Shown here: in pieces, positions 9,557 through 17,971 of the stretch
Numbering within the stretch: position 1 is the first letter of the stretch
Layout of the letters: every line of letters starts with the position of its first letter
Assembly: GCA_947494445.1 (NCBI GenBank)
Contig: CANLVD010000009.1
Coordinates: 62,001-126,000 of the forward strand
DNA from: an uncultured Paracoccaceae bacterium
GTDB taxonomy: Bacteria > Pseudomonadota > Alphaproteobacteria > Rhodobacterales > Rhodobacteraceae
DNA: 64,000 nucleotides
Reading direction: 5' to 3'
The notes under the pieces: model-generated
The model's database searches: none
What the model was told of the DNA's origin: nothing
Seen by the model: the letters and a program-made list of their open reading frames with translations, nothing else
Translations under genes and position numbers: made by a program

Positions 9557-9580
9557 AGGGGCCTTCCGGGGCCCCTTTTT
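9557..9580 (+). terminator. Rho-independent terminator
   Basis: Perfect 7-bp stem AGGGGCC/GGCCCCT with loop TTCCGG, followed directly by a T run. It lies 25 bases past the anchor-A gene stop. It separates that gene from the convergent unknown membrane gene. Confidence 0.85.
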
Positions 9581-9600
9581 CGTGCCCGACCCAGCGCCCC

Positions 9601-10518
9601 TCACACCACTGCCAAAATCCCAAAAAACCCTTTGATCACAATCTGCACCACCACCAGCGCCGAGCAGGCAGAGCCGATTGCAAAAAGCGCCCACATCGCC
9701 CCGCGCAGGGCCGTGTCGCAATGATCCAGCGCCTCGTAGTAGATGCGAAACAGCGCTGGTCCGTTCTTTTCAGCCACCCTCGGCTCGCCCCGGATATAGA
9801 GATACGGGATCGAACCGGGATAAAGCTCGGGCCGGTCATTCTCGGTCTGGCTCTTGTGCACCAACACGCTCAGTTGCGAATGCTCTTCCATTGGTGAAAG
9901 TGGCAGCACCCCGATTGCCAGCCTGCGCTGCAACAGCCCGCTTGACTGCCAGTAGACATCGCCAATGGCCTCATACAGAGCCCGGTTGTTCAGGCCCAGC
10001 TCACCCATATCCTCGGGCCGGTACCCCTCGCCCGAGCCTTTAACATAAGTGACATCCCCGGCCGTGATGCGCACCGGCAACCGCTCGATCAGGGTCTTGC
10101 GCACCCGCTCGATCAGACCATCAAGCGGCAGACGGTCGGGCAGGGAGGTGAAGACCGGCTCGAACTCGCGGATCAGGGCAGGGCTTGCCAGCCGGTAAAT
10201 CAGAATCGCCACCAGAAGACAGACCGCACCGATAAACGACAGGATGAAGGAGAACGGGATCTGCGGCAGCGTATCAAGCGTGACCGCGATCCCGCGCGCC
10301 TCGATGGTGACCGGAAACACCGACAACAGGCCGACGATGAACGGACAGATCACCGCCCAGAGCCGCACATAGCGATAGAGCGTGGCATTATCCACCACCC
10401 GTTTGGCCACCGACCAGACGGGCGGATAGAGCCGCTGCACCCAGGGGCTGGGGTTGCGGAAAAACGTGCTAAGCCGCACATCAAGGCGCTTGTTCGGCGG
10501 GGTGGAGGCTGAAAACAT
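9601..10518 (-). CDS. Unknown membrane protein
   Basis: 305 residues, no family recognised. Two hydrophobic helices sit at roughly residues 50-70 and 90-108, and one more near the C-terminus (about 275-303), enclosing a soluble region of about 165 residues that includes a GLIERVRKTLIERLP helix and a YIRGEPRV segment. Base composition matches the GC-rich core genes. It is a single transcription unit between the terminator of the anchor-A gene and the structured repeat at 10626. No functional inference is justified. Confidence 0.7.
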   Translation of the reverse strand: MFSASTPPNKRLDVRLSTFFRNPSPWVQRLYPPVWSVAKRVVDNATLYRYVRLWAVICPFIVGLLSVFPVTIEARGIAVTLDTLPQIPFSFILSFIGAVCLLVAILIYRLASPALIREFEPVFTSLPDRLPLDGLIERVRKTLIERLPVRITAGDVTYVKGSGEGYRPEDMGELGLNNRALYEAIGDVYWQSSGLLQRRLAIGVLPLSPMEEHSQLSVLVHKSQTENDRPELYPGSIPYLYIRGEPRVAEKNGPALFRIYYEALDHCDTALRGAMWALFAIGSACSALVVVQIVIKGFFGILAVV

Positions 10519-10625
10519 CGGGTCAATCCGGCTGGTCAGAATGACACCAGCCTAACCCGCAGACTGGCGCAGACCAACAGTGGTGTGGATATGGCGCTTG
10601 GCAAGACAGAAACTCAAAAAAACAA

Positions 10626-10704
10626 GGGCAGCCCCCGGCCCTGGGTTGGGGCAAAGCCCCCTCCCGTGGGGAGGGTCGGGGGCTGCCCGGCTTTTCAGCC
10701 GGGC
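10626..10704. repeat. Multi-hairpin extragenic element
   Basis: Outer stem of 17 bp (GGGCAGCCCCCGGCCCT at 10626-10642 against 10672-10688, one G-T wobble) encloses two inner hairpins, GGGGC-AAA-GCCCC and CTCCC-GT-GGGGAG, and is followed by an 8-bp stem GCCCGGCT/AGCCGGGC at 10685-10704 that shares bases with the outer arm. The layout resembles mobile palindromic extragenic repeats or a folded RNA. It sits in a 300-base gap between two leftward genes. The rest of that gap shows nothing else. Confidence 0.7.
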
Positions 10705-10820
10705 GTCAGTAAATTAGGCTCTTCGAGAAAGCCTAAGCTAAGCCGAGCCATAACTTACAGCTTTGTAGACCACCTTTAAGCAGAACAGAAACTTGAAAGA
10801 TCATATTTATACCAAGCCTA

Positions 10821-11645
10821 CTATTCAGTTTCTGGAGCGCTCGCGACATGCACTGGAAACCTGTTATCAAGCCGCCAGATAACCAAGGAATTCGAAAATA
10901 AATTACTGGCATATTCAGCAGCGCAGATTTCGCAAGAAAATGTGTGACCTTGATCTTTGTCCGGAACTTTGATCGGTATTACATAAGAACAGACGTCACA
11001 GGTAAGGTGCGCCGGTACTTTTCTGATTTCAACTCCGTTTGGAATCTCTCTTGTTTCAAATGTGACCCCGCAATGCTCGCAAACAGTAGCAATGTTTTTG
11101 GTGAGTGTGAAATTTTGAACCACCAGTGGTTTGGAGCATTCACACTTGATTGTAGTAATATCAGTTACTTTGACTGAAACTATCCCATGCTCAGATACTC
11201 TTTCAATTTCGGTCAGTGTTTCCTCTAGAAAGCCATGGAAGTTTGAGAAACTTTTAAATGCAGAATTGGATTGTGGAGCATGCATGATGCTACCCAATTT
11301 TATATATGTCTTGTTCAACCACGCTCTGTCAAAGAAACGAATTTCTATCACAGGGGTTGTTCCGTTTTCAGGGGTAATTGTCTTTTGACCGTAAATCTCC
11401 GGATTGGACCGGGAGATAATTTCAATCAAATTAGAGGCATGCCAAGATCGAGTATCACCTCGGAACTTGTCTCTAAAATGCATATCGGCAATGCAATAGC
11501 AAATGTGTTCAATTGCTAGCCTAAGCCTCAAAGCAACTAACTGGTTTGAATGAAGAGTCCTTTTACCAAGTTCGCTGCGTGCTAACTCAAGGCACGCGCT
11601 GACCTCTTTTAGATGCTGTACTCTGCTTAGTCGGTTATTTGACAC
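10821..11645 (-). CDS. Hypothetical Cys-rich, zinc-ribbon-like protein, AT-rich gene
   Basis: 274 residues, no family recognised. The N-terminal half is helical (LRLRLAIEHICYCIADMHF). The C-terminal half has two paired cysteine modules, CEC followed by CEHC, and CDVC followed by CEIC, which look like zinc ribbons. The gene is clearly more AT-rich than its neighbours and uses codons such as ATA and AAA more freely, suggesting recent acquisition. GTG 11645 lies just after the prfC stop, so it may be read through from prfC. An internal ATG near residue 55 would remove much of the helical part. Confidence 0.65.
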   Translation of the reverse strand: MSNNRLSRVQHLKEVSACLELARSELGKRTLHSNQLVALRLRLAIEHICYCIADMHFRDKFRGDTRSWHASNLIEIISRSNPEIYGQKTITPENGTTPVIEIRFFDRAWLNKTYIKLGSIMHAPQSNSAFKSFSNFHGFLEETLTEIERVSEHGIVSVKVTDITTIKCECSKPLVVQNFTLTKNIATVCEHCGVTFETREIPNGVEIRKVPAHLTCDVCSYVIPIKVPDKDQGHTFSCEICAAEYASNLFSNSLVIWRLDNRFPVHVASAPETE

Positions 11646-11646
11646 C

Positions 11647-13254
11647 CTAAACCAGCATCTCCTTTGTCGCCGTCAGTTTCACATCCGGATAATCCCGAAC
11701 AATCCGGTCAATGTCCCACTGCAACCGCGTCATGTAGACCGGGTCGCCATCATGATCCGTGGCCATATGGCCCTTGTTGGCGTTCACCAGCTTCTCAACC
11801 TCTGCCTTGTCGCCTGACAACCAACGGGCCGATGTGAACTGCGAGGGCTCAAAACGCACCGGCAGGCCGTATTCCAATTCGATCCGGCTGGCGAGCACCT
11901 CGAATTGCAAGGCACCGACCACGCCCACGATCCAGCCCGCACCGATCATCGGTTTGAACAGTTTCGCGGCCCCTTCCTCGGCAAATTGCAACAGGGCCTT
12001 GTCCAGATGTTTGGCCTTCAGCGGATCGCCCGCGCGGACCGTTTGCAGCAATTCCGGCGCAAAGGACGGGATGCCGGTGAAGCGCAGGCTTTCGCCTTCG
12101 GTCAGCGCATCGCCGATGCGCAACTGCCCATGGTTGGGGATGCCGATGATGTCACCGGCCCATGCGTCCTCGGCCAGTTCCCGGTCATTTGCCAGAAACA
12201 GAACCGGGTTCGAGATCGCCATCGGCTTTTTCGTGCGCACCTGTGTCAGACGCATGCCGCGTTTGAAATGTCCCGAGCACAGCCGCACAAACGCCACCCG
12301 GTCGCGGTGCTTTGGGTCCATGTTGGCCTGCACCTTGAAGACAAAGCCGGTCACCTTGTCTTCATCGGGCGAGATCTGCCGCTCGGTCGCCGGGCGTACC
12401 TGTGGCTCGGGGCCAAAGTCGCCGATGCCGGTCATCAGTTCCTGCACCCCGAAAGAGTTGATCGCCGAGCCGAACCAGATCGGTGTCAGCGTGCCGTCCA
12501 GAAACGCCTGACGGTCAAAGGCGGGCAGCAATTCACGCGCCATCTCGACCTCTTCGCGCAGCGTCTCCAGCAGATGCGCGGGCACATGTTCGGCAATGCG
12601 CGGATCGTCCAGCCCGTCGATCTGGATCGTCTCGGCCTTCTTGTTCCGGTCCGCCCGGTCCATCAGTTCCAGCCGGTCATTGAGCAGATCATACGCTCCC
12701 AGAAACTCCCGTCCCATGCCGATGGGCCAGCTTGCCGGGGTCACGTCAATGGCAAGATTTTCCTGAATTTCATCAATGATCTCAAACGTATCCCGGCTTT
12801 CGCGGTCCATCTTGTTGCAAAACGTCAGGATCGGCAGATCGCGCAACCGGCACACCTCGAAAAGCTTCTGCGTCTGGCTTTCCACCCCCTTGGCCCCGTC
12901 GATGACCATCACAGCCGCATCCACGGCTGTCAGCGTGCGATACGTATCCTCGGAAAAGTCCGAGTGGCCGGGCGTGTCCACCAGATTGAACCAGTATTCG
13001 CGAAACTCGAACGACATGGCGGACGCCGAAACCGAAATCCCCCGGTCCTGCTCCATCTTCATGAAGTCCGAGCGTGAGCGTCGCGCCTCACCCTTTGCGC
13101 GCACCTGACCGGCCAACTGGATCGCACCGCCATACAGCAGAAACTTTTCCGTCAGCGTCGTCTTGCCCGCATCGGGGTGCGAGATGATGGCAAAGGTCCG
13201 TCTGCGCGCAATTTCAGGCGGCAGGGCAGGCAGGTTATGAGCACGATCCAACAT
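11647..13254 (-). CDS. prfC: Peptide chain release factor 3
   Basis: Translational GTPase that recycles RF1/RF2 from the ribosome after peptide release. 535 residues, close to the 529 of E. coli RF3. The P-loop ISHPDAGKTTLTEK lies near residue 20, followed by an RF3-like GGAIQLAGQV, a G3 motif DTPGHSDFSEDTYR, and NKMD for guanine recognition. The open frame continues about 150 residues upstream, but that part is unlike the family, and ATG 13254 gives the usual N-terminus. It ends one base before the GTG of the AT-rich gene. Confidence 0.95.
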   Translation of the reverse strand: MLDRAHNLPALPPEIARRRTFAIISHPDAGKTTLTEKFLLYGGAIQLAGQVRAKGEARRSRSDFMKMEQDRGISVSASAMSFEFREYWFNLVDTPGHSDFSEDTYRTLTAVDAAVMVIDGAKGVESQTQKLFEVCRLRDLPILTFCNKMDRESRDTFEIIDEIQENLAIDVTPASWPIGMGREFLGAYDLLNDRLELMDRADRNKKAETIQIDGLDDPRIAEHVPAHLLETLREEVEMARELLPAFDRQAFLDGTLTPIWFGSAINSFGVQELMTGIGDFGPEPQVRPATERQISPDEDKVTGFVFKVQANMDPKHRDRVAFVRLCSGHFKRGMRLTQVRTKKPMAISNPVLFLANDRELAEDAWAGDIIGIPNHGQLRIGDALTEGESLRFTGIPSFAPELLQTVRAGDPLKAKHLDKALLQFAEEGAAKLFKPMIGAGWIVGVVGALQFEVLASRIELEYGLPVRFEPSQFTSARWLSGDKAEVEKLVNANKGHMATDHDGDPVYMTRLQWDIDRIVRDYPDVKLTATKEMLV

Positions 13255-13350
13255 GACGCGCGGTATAGGCTGGCTTTGGACGGGGGGCAAGCGGGCGCTC
13301 AGGCCAAAACCCCATTTGCCACCGGCCATATTCCTCACTATCTGTAAGCC

Positions 13351-14004
13351 ATGTTCAGACCGCTCGCCCTTGTCCTGTCGCTTCTGCCGCTCCCAGCGCT
13401 GGCGCATCCGCATGTCTTCATTTCCACCGGGGTGGAGGCGATCTTCGACGATCAGGGTCACCTGACCCATCTGCGCGTCACCTGGGAATACGACGACCTC
13501 TATTCGCTGTTCATTCAGGCCGATTACGGGATCGATGCCGACGGTGACGGGCAGTTGTCGGATGCCGACCGAGAGACGTTCACCGGCTTTGATGCCAACT
13601 GGGTTGAGGGGTATGAGGGCGATCTCGAAGCCCGCCTCGATGGCCAGAAGCTCAGTCTTTCGGGTCCCACGCAGCCCACTCTGGAGCTGGAAGAGGGCCG
13701 CATCGTCACATCGCATCTGCGCGAGGTTCTGGGCACGCCCAAACTTGGGCCCGACACTTTGTCGATCAAAGCCTTCGATCCCAGCTACTACACTGCTTAT
13801 GATCTCGACCGCTCGGTTACCCTGACCAACGCGGGCACCTGCCGGTTCGTTCTGGTCGAGCCGGACATCGATGCCACGCTCTCCAGCCTGCGCGAGCGTC
13901 TGGCACGCCTTGACGAGACCGCCAATCCGGAAGACTACGACATCCCCGCCGTGGGAGCGAATTTCGCAACGGATCTGCAGATCACATGTCCGCCCGCCTC
14001 CTGA
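13351..14004 (+). CDS. DUF1007 family periplasmic protein
   Basis: 217 residues with a signal peptide ending LPALAHPHVF, where the HPHVF just after the cleavage site is typical of the family and may bind metal. An acidic Asp-rich stretch DADGDGQLSDADR near residue 65 resembles an EF-hand loop. DUF1007 proteins are regularly encoded beside NicO transporters, and here the next gene overlaps by 19 bases. Probably a periplasmic partner of nickel/cobalt transport; the role is inference from context. Confidence 0.88.
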   Translation: MFRPLALVLSLLPLPALAHPHVFISTGVEAIFDDQGHLTHLRVTWEYDDLYSLFIQADYGIDADGDGQLSDADRETFTGFDANWVEGYEGDLEARLDGQKLSLSGPTQPTLELEEGRIVTSHLREVLGTPKLGPDTLSIKAFDPSYYTAYDLDRSVTLTNAGTCRFVLVEPDIDATLSSLRERLARLDETANPEDYDIPAVGANFATDLQITCPPAS

Positions 14005-14918
14005 TCCTGCCGGTTCTGCTGGTCGGTGGTGCGCTCATCTGGATGTGGACCAGCGGTGCATTCGACCAGATTGCCGCCTATGCTGCCGGGCAACAGCAGG
14101 CCTTCCAGAACCGCATCGCACAGGCTCTGCGCGGCATCCGCAGCGGTCAGGCAGGCGCGTTCGGCCTGCTTCTGGGCATGTGCTTTGCCTATGGGTTCTT
14201 CCACGCGGTCGGACCGGGCCATGGCAAGGTGCTGATCAGCGGCTATGGGCTGGGGCGCAAGGTGCCTGTGCTGCGGCTCAGCGCCATAGCGCTGGCGTCC
14301 TCGCTTGCTCAGGCGCTCAGTGCGATCCTGCTGGTCTATGGCGGCATCCTGATCTTCAACCTCGGCCGCCAGTCACTGGTCGGCATGGCCGATGACGTGC
14401 TGGCCCCGGCCAGCTTCGCGGCCATTGTCCTCATCGGTCTCTGGCTGGTCCTGCGCGGACTGCGCCGCATGGCCAGCCTGCGCGCCGAACGCGCCCATGA
14501 TCACCACCACCATGCGCATGACCACGCGCATGGCGAGGACGGTTCTGCCTGCCCGTCCTGCGGCCACCGCCACGGCCCGACCCTTGCCGAGGTTGATCAG
14601 ATCAGTTCCCTGCGTGAGGCTCTGGTGCTGATCGGTGGCATCGCCCTGCGGCCCTGCACAGGCGCGCTTTTCGTGCTGATCATCACATGGCAACTGGACA
14701 TTGCGCTGGCCGGCATCGCCGGCACAATTGCCATGGCCATCGGCACGGCGCTGGTCACCATCTCCTTCGGACTGGCCGCCTCGGGCCTGCGCGGCGGCGT
14801 AATGGGCGCGCTTTCCGACAGCCCCCTCCTGCGCATCGCCGTCCCGGTGGTCGAGGTGACCGCAGGCGGCCTCATCACCCTCATTGCAGGCGGGCTTCTG
14901 TTGCGCGCCATCGGATAA
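13986..14918 (+). CDS. NicO/RcnA-family nickel/cobalt transporter
   Basis: 310 residues, about six to seven transmembrane helices. The first half contains FFHAVGPGHGKVLISGY, the conserved helix with HxxGPGHGK. A cytoplasmic histidine-rich loop (HDHHHHAHDHAHGED, then CPSCGHRH) near residue 175 is the expected metal-binding insert. RcnA-type members export nickel and cobalt; other members import them. The direction cannot be told from sequence alone. It overlaps the DUF1007 gene by 19 bases, so they form one operon. Confidence 0.9.
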   Translation: MSARLLILPVLLVGGALIWMWTSGAFDQIAAYAAGQQQAFQNRIAQALRGIRSGQAGAFGLLLGMCFAYGFFHAVGPGHGKVLISGYGLGRKVPVLRLSAIALASSLAQALSAILLVYGGILIFNLGRQSLVGMADDVLAPASFAAIVLIGLWLVLRGLRRMASLRAERAHDHHHHAHDHAHGEDGSACPSCGHRHGPTLAEVDQISSLREALVLIGGIALRPCTGALFVLIITWQLDIALAGIAGTIAMAIGTALVTISFGLAASGLRGGVMGALSDSPLLRIAVPVVEVTAGGLITLIAGGLLLRAIG

Positions 14919-14967
14919 GCGCGCGCGCCCTCTCGACAATCCCGGGCCGGTGCCTCAGACCTGTCCC

Positions 14968-15825
14968 ATGAACCCGCATCTCAAAGGCCTCCTGATCACT
15001 GCCCTCGGCGTCCTGCTGGTGGTTCCGGATTCGCTGTTCGTGCGGCTGATCGAGGCCGAGGCACTGGTAATCGCCTTCTGGCGCGCCGCCACCGCGGGCA
15101 CGTTCATCCTGACAGCCTTGCTGCTGTTTCAGGGCCCAAAGGCCTTTGCCCCCCTGCGCCGCACAGGCCGTGCAGGCGTGATCTATACACTTCTGATGGC
15201 CACCACCGCCCCGGGTTTCGTGATGGCGGTCACCAACACATCTGTCGCCAATGTGGTCTTCATCTTCGCCACCACACCGATCTTCGCCAGCCTCTTCAGC
15301 CGCGCCTTTCTGGGCGAGCCGATCTCGCGCCGTATGGTCCTGACCATGATCGTGGTGCTCGCTGGGCTTGGCATCATCGCCTATGGCTCGTCCGAGAGCG
15401 GGATCGCGTCATGGAAAGGCGATCTCTGGGCGCTTTATGTCTCCATGGCCTATGCTGCCGCCCTGACCGCGGTGCGCCGTCTGCGCGAGACGCCGATGAT
15501 CCCCGCGGTCCCGATTGCCTATCTTGGCGCGGCCCTTGTGCTCGGCCTCATCTCGGATCCGTTCACAAGCCTCGCCGACTTCTGGCTGCTTTACCTCGGC
15601 CATGGCCTGTTCATCGGCATCGCCACCTGCCTGCTGACGCTGGGGCCGCGCTACATCACCTCAGCCGAAGTTGCCTTGCTGATCCTCCTGGAAAGCGTGC
15701 TCGCACCGATCCTTGTCTGGGCCGTGATCGGCGAGGATCCGGGCGCCTATGCGCTCATAGGCGGGGCGATTGTCATCGCGGCCCTGCTGGTCTCGAACAT
15801 GATCGCGCTCAGACGCAGCCGTTGA
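14968..15825 (+). CDS. DMT-superfamily (EamA) transporter
   Basis: 285 residues with ten predicted transmembrane segments made of two EamA repeats, as in drug/metabolite transporters of the RhaT/YdcZ type. ATG 14968 gives MNPHLKGLLITALG. The frame is open upstream into the NicO gene but that extension is not hydrophobic. It follows the NicO gene by 49 bases and may be co-transcribed. Substrate unknown. Confidence 0.88.
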   Translation: MNPHLKGLLITALGVLLVVPDSLFVRLIEAEALVIAFWRAATAGTFILTALLLFQGPKAFAPLRRTGRAGVIYTLLMATTAPGFVMAVTNTSVANVVFIFATTPIFASLFSRAFLGEPISRRMVLTMIVVLAGLGIIAYGSSESGIASWKGDLWALYVSMAYAAALTAVRRLRETPMIPAVPIAYLGAALVLGLISDPFTSLADFWLLYLGHGLFIGIATCLLTLGPRYITSAEVALLILLESVLAPILVWAVIGEDPGAYALIGGAIVIAALLVSNMIALRRSR

Positions 15826-15827
15826 TC

Positions 15828-15860
15828 GCTTCGATTTTCCAGAAATACTCAAATCCCCGG
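15828..15860 (-). repeat. Short extragenic element, copy 1
   Basis: On the minus strand it reads GAGTATTT, then CTGGAAAATCGAAGC, nearly identical to the element at 30101-30136. It lies between the convergent stops of the EamA transporter and the inositol ABC ATPase. This copy lacks the CCGCC/GGCGG hairpin core seen in the other three copies, having GGCCGGGGATTT instead. Confidence 0.55.
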
Positions 15861-15897
15861 CCAGACTGCAAAAAACCCGGCCAGGGAAAAAGCCTGC

Positions 15898-16677
15898 TCA
15901 GACCGTTCCGCCGAGCGAGCCTTCAAGGGTCGCCATCTCCTGACCACCGGCCATCATGTCCTGCAACTCCTCGGGTGAGATTTCGCCGCGCATCGCCGTG
16001 CCCAGCGTCTTGCCACGGTTGAGCACGGTGAACCGGTCGCCCACAGCCATCGCATGGCGCACGTTGTGGGTGATGAACACGACCCCGATGCCCTGCTTGC
16101 GCACCCGGTCAATGGTCGCAAGCACGTTCGATGTCTGACGCACGCCCAAAGCCGATGTCGGCTCGTCCAGGATCAGCACTTTCGCACCGAAATGCACAGC
16201 GCGCGCAATCGCAACCGTCTGCCGTTCTCCGCCTGACAGCGTGCCGACAGCCTGATCAGGACCGCGCAGGTTGATGCCCATCTTGCGCATCTCCTCCATG
16301 GTCACCTGATCGGCCTTCTCGCGATCAAAGAACGACATGCCAAGGATCTTCTTCGTCGGCTCGTTGCCCATGAAGAAATTCCGCGCCACGCTCATCAAGG
16401 GGATCATCGCCAGATGCTGGTGCACGGTCGCAATCCCGGCAGTGATCGCATCGCGCGGATCCTCGAAATTCATCGGCTGACCGTCGAAATAGATCTCGCC
16501 CGACGTCGGCTTGTGGACGCCCGACATGGTCTTGATGAAGGTCGATTTGCCCGCGCCATTGTCGCCCAGAAGGCAATGACACTCACCGGCCCGCACCTCC
16601 ACCGTGACACCTGCCAGCGCAATCACCGAGCCGAAATGCTTCTCGATGTTGACCATACGGATAATCGGTTCAGACAT
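15898..16677 (-). CDS. Sugar/inositol ABC transporter ATP-binding protein
   Basis: 259 residues, a single ABC domain, unlike the duplicated RbsA/XylG type and similar to FrcA. Walker A is GDNGAGKST near residue 38, the signature LSGGERQ near 145, and Walker B VLILDEPTS near 165. It energises the permease encoded one base upstream. The three-gene importer faces the LacI regulator and iol genes, so myo-inositol or a related cyclitol is the likely substrate. Caulobacter uses a related importer (IbpA/IatA/IatP) for myo-inositol. Confidence 0.92.
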   Translation of the reverse strand: MSEPIIRMVNIEKHFGSVIALAGVTVEVRAGECHCLLGDNGAGKSTFIKTMSGVHKPTSGEIYFDGQPMNFEDPRDAITAGIATVHQHLAMIPLMSVARNFFMGNEPTKKILGMSFFDREKADQVTMEEMRKMGINLRGPDQAVGTLSGGERQTVAIARAVHFGAKVLILDEPTSALGVRQTSNVLATIDRVRKQGIGVVFITHNVRHAMAVGDRFTVLNRGKTLGTAMRGEISPEELQDMMAGGQEMATLEGSLGGTV

Positions 16678-16678
16678 C

Positions 16679-17800
16679 TCAACGCTCCCCCGTGATCATA
16701 CGGCGAATATAGGTGTTCAGAATCACCGCAAAGAGCAGGATCACACCCAGAAACACCCTGAACAGACTGGATTCCACTCCTGCGAAAAACAGCCCCTGCT
16801 GGACCACGCCAAAGATCAGCGCACCCAGCGCCGCCCCGATGACCGATCCATAACCACCCGTCAGAAGCGCGCCGCCAATGACCACCGCGATGATCGCCTC
16901 GAACTCCTTCAAAAGCCCGCGATCCGCACCGGCCGAACCGAACTCCATCACCTGACAGGTCGCAAACACCGTCGCGCAGAACGCCGTGAACATGAACATC
17001 AGGATCTTCACCCGGTTCACCGGCACGCCCGAGTTGCGCGCGCTTTCCGCGTCACCGCCTGCCGCAAAGATCCAGTTGCCAAAGCGTGTCCGGGTCAGGA
17101 TGATATGGCCCACGATCACCAGACCGATTGCCCAGACGATAAGCATCGGAATGCCGTCAACCACCGGCTGGCCCGCGCGCGTCCCGCGCTCGAACACCCC
17201 GATGATGCCATTGTCACCCAGCCACTGAAACAGCCCCTGACCGATCTTGCCGCCGAAGATCGGCGCCAGCCAGTCACCTTCGGCTGCGTCCTTGATCCCG
17301 CCGATGATCGTCTTGCGCTCAAGGGTCTGGGGGAAATAGATCGTGAAACCGCGCAGAATGAACAGAAACGCCAGCGTCACGATGAAACTCGGCAGGCCCG
17401 TGCGGATCACGATGAACCCGTTCAGCGCCCCGATGGCTGTGCAGATCACGAAGGTCAGAAGGATCGAAAACCACACCGGCCAGCCCAGCGTGACCGAGAA
17501 GATCGCGATCATCATCCCCGCAAAGCCGATCATCGACCCGACCGACAGATCGAACTCGCCCGCGATCATCAGCAGGCAGGCGCCCACCGCAATGATCATG
17601 AACTGGGCCGAGACCACCGACCAGTTCAACACGCCCTGGGCGTTGAACATGCCGCTGTCAAAGGCGGTCAGGGCAAAGAATGTGAACACCAGAACGGTTC
17701 CGCAGATGCCACCCAGTTCAGGCCGGATCAGGGCCTGACGGAGCGAGGACATCTCCTTGACGCGTTCATCGGCTTCCGGCGCAGGCGCTGCCTGGGACAT
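16679..17800 (-). CDS. Sugar/inositol ABC transporter permease
   Basis: 373 residues, of the RbsC/FrcC permease family. About ten hydrophobic segments are visible, with the conserved GEFDLSVGSMIGFAGM and, later, GGALLTGGYGSVIGAALGAL. It is somewhat longer than RbsC because of a periplasmic loop around IGGIKDAAEGDWLAPIFGGK. It sits between the ATPase (1 base apart) and the binding-protein gene, from which it is separated by a terminator-like hairpin that should lower its expression relative to the binding protein. Confidence 0.92.
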   Translation of the reverse strand: MSQAAPAPEADERVKEMSSLRQALIRPELGGICGTVLVFTFFALTAFDSGMFNAQGVLNWSVVSAQFMIIAVGACLLMIAGEFDLSVGSMIGFAGMMIAIFSVTLGWPVWFSILLTFVICTAIGALNGFIVIRTGLPSFIVTLAFLFILRGFTIYFPQTLERKTIIGGIKDAAEGDWLAPIFGGKIGQGLFQWLGDNGIIGVFERGTRAGQPVVDGIPMLIVWAIGLVIVGHIILTRTRFGNWIFAAGGDAESARNSGVPVNRVKILMFMFTAFCATVFATCQVMEFGSAGADRGLLKEFEAIIAVVIGGALLTGGYGSVIGAALGALIFGVVQQGLFFAGVESSLFRVFLGVILLFAVILNTYIRRMITGER

Positions 17801-17930
17801 CTGGAACCTCTTGAATGTCAGGGCACAATTTGAAAGCGGGGATCAGATCTGCGGGTCAAATTGCGCGTTAAATCTAATGGATTGAACGGGCGGCCCTCAC
17901 CGGGGCCTTCGATACACCGCTCAGGGATCG

Positions 17931-17962
17931 AAAAAGGGCGCCACCTGTAACCGGTGACGCCC
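17931..17962 (-). terminator. Intra-operon terminator/attenuator hairpin
   Basis: On the minus strand GGGCGTCACC, a 7-base loop, then GGTGGCGCCC (10-bp stem with one wobble) followed by TTTTT. It sits just after the binding-protein stop and before the permease start. Such hairpins commonly stabilise the upstream mRNA and make binding protein in excess over the membrane parts. Confidence 0.8.
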
Positions 17963-17971
17963 CGTCAGTGC

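Noticed and set aside
10585-10779. 64-codon frame across the structured repeat
   Set aside because: Sequence is dictated by the hairpins; no start signal.
11905-13077. 390-codon frame antisense to prfC
   Set aside because: Shadow frame; prfC is unambiguous.
16604-17833. 409-codon frame antisense to the ABC permease
   Set aside because: Low-complexity, charged sequence rich in His, Asp and Arg, with no start signal, opposite a clear permease.
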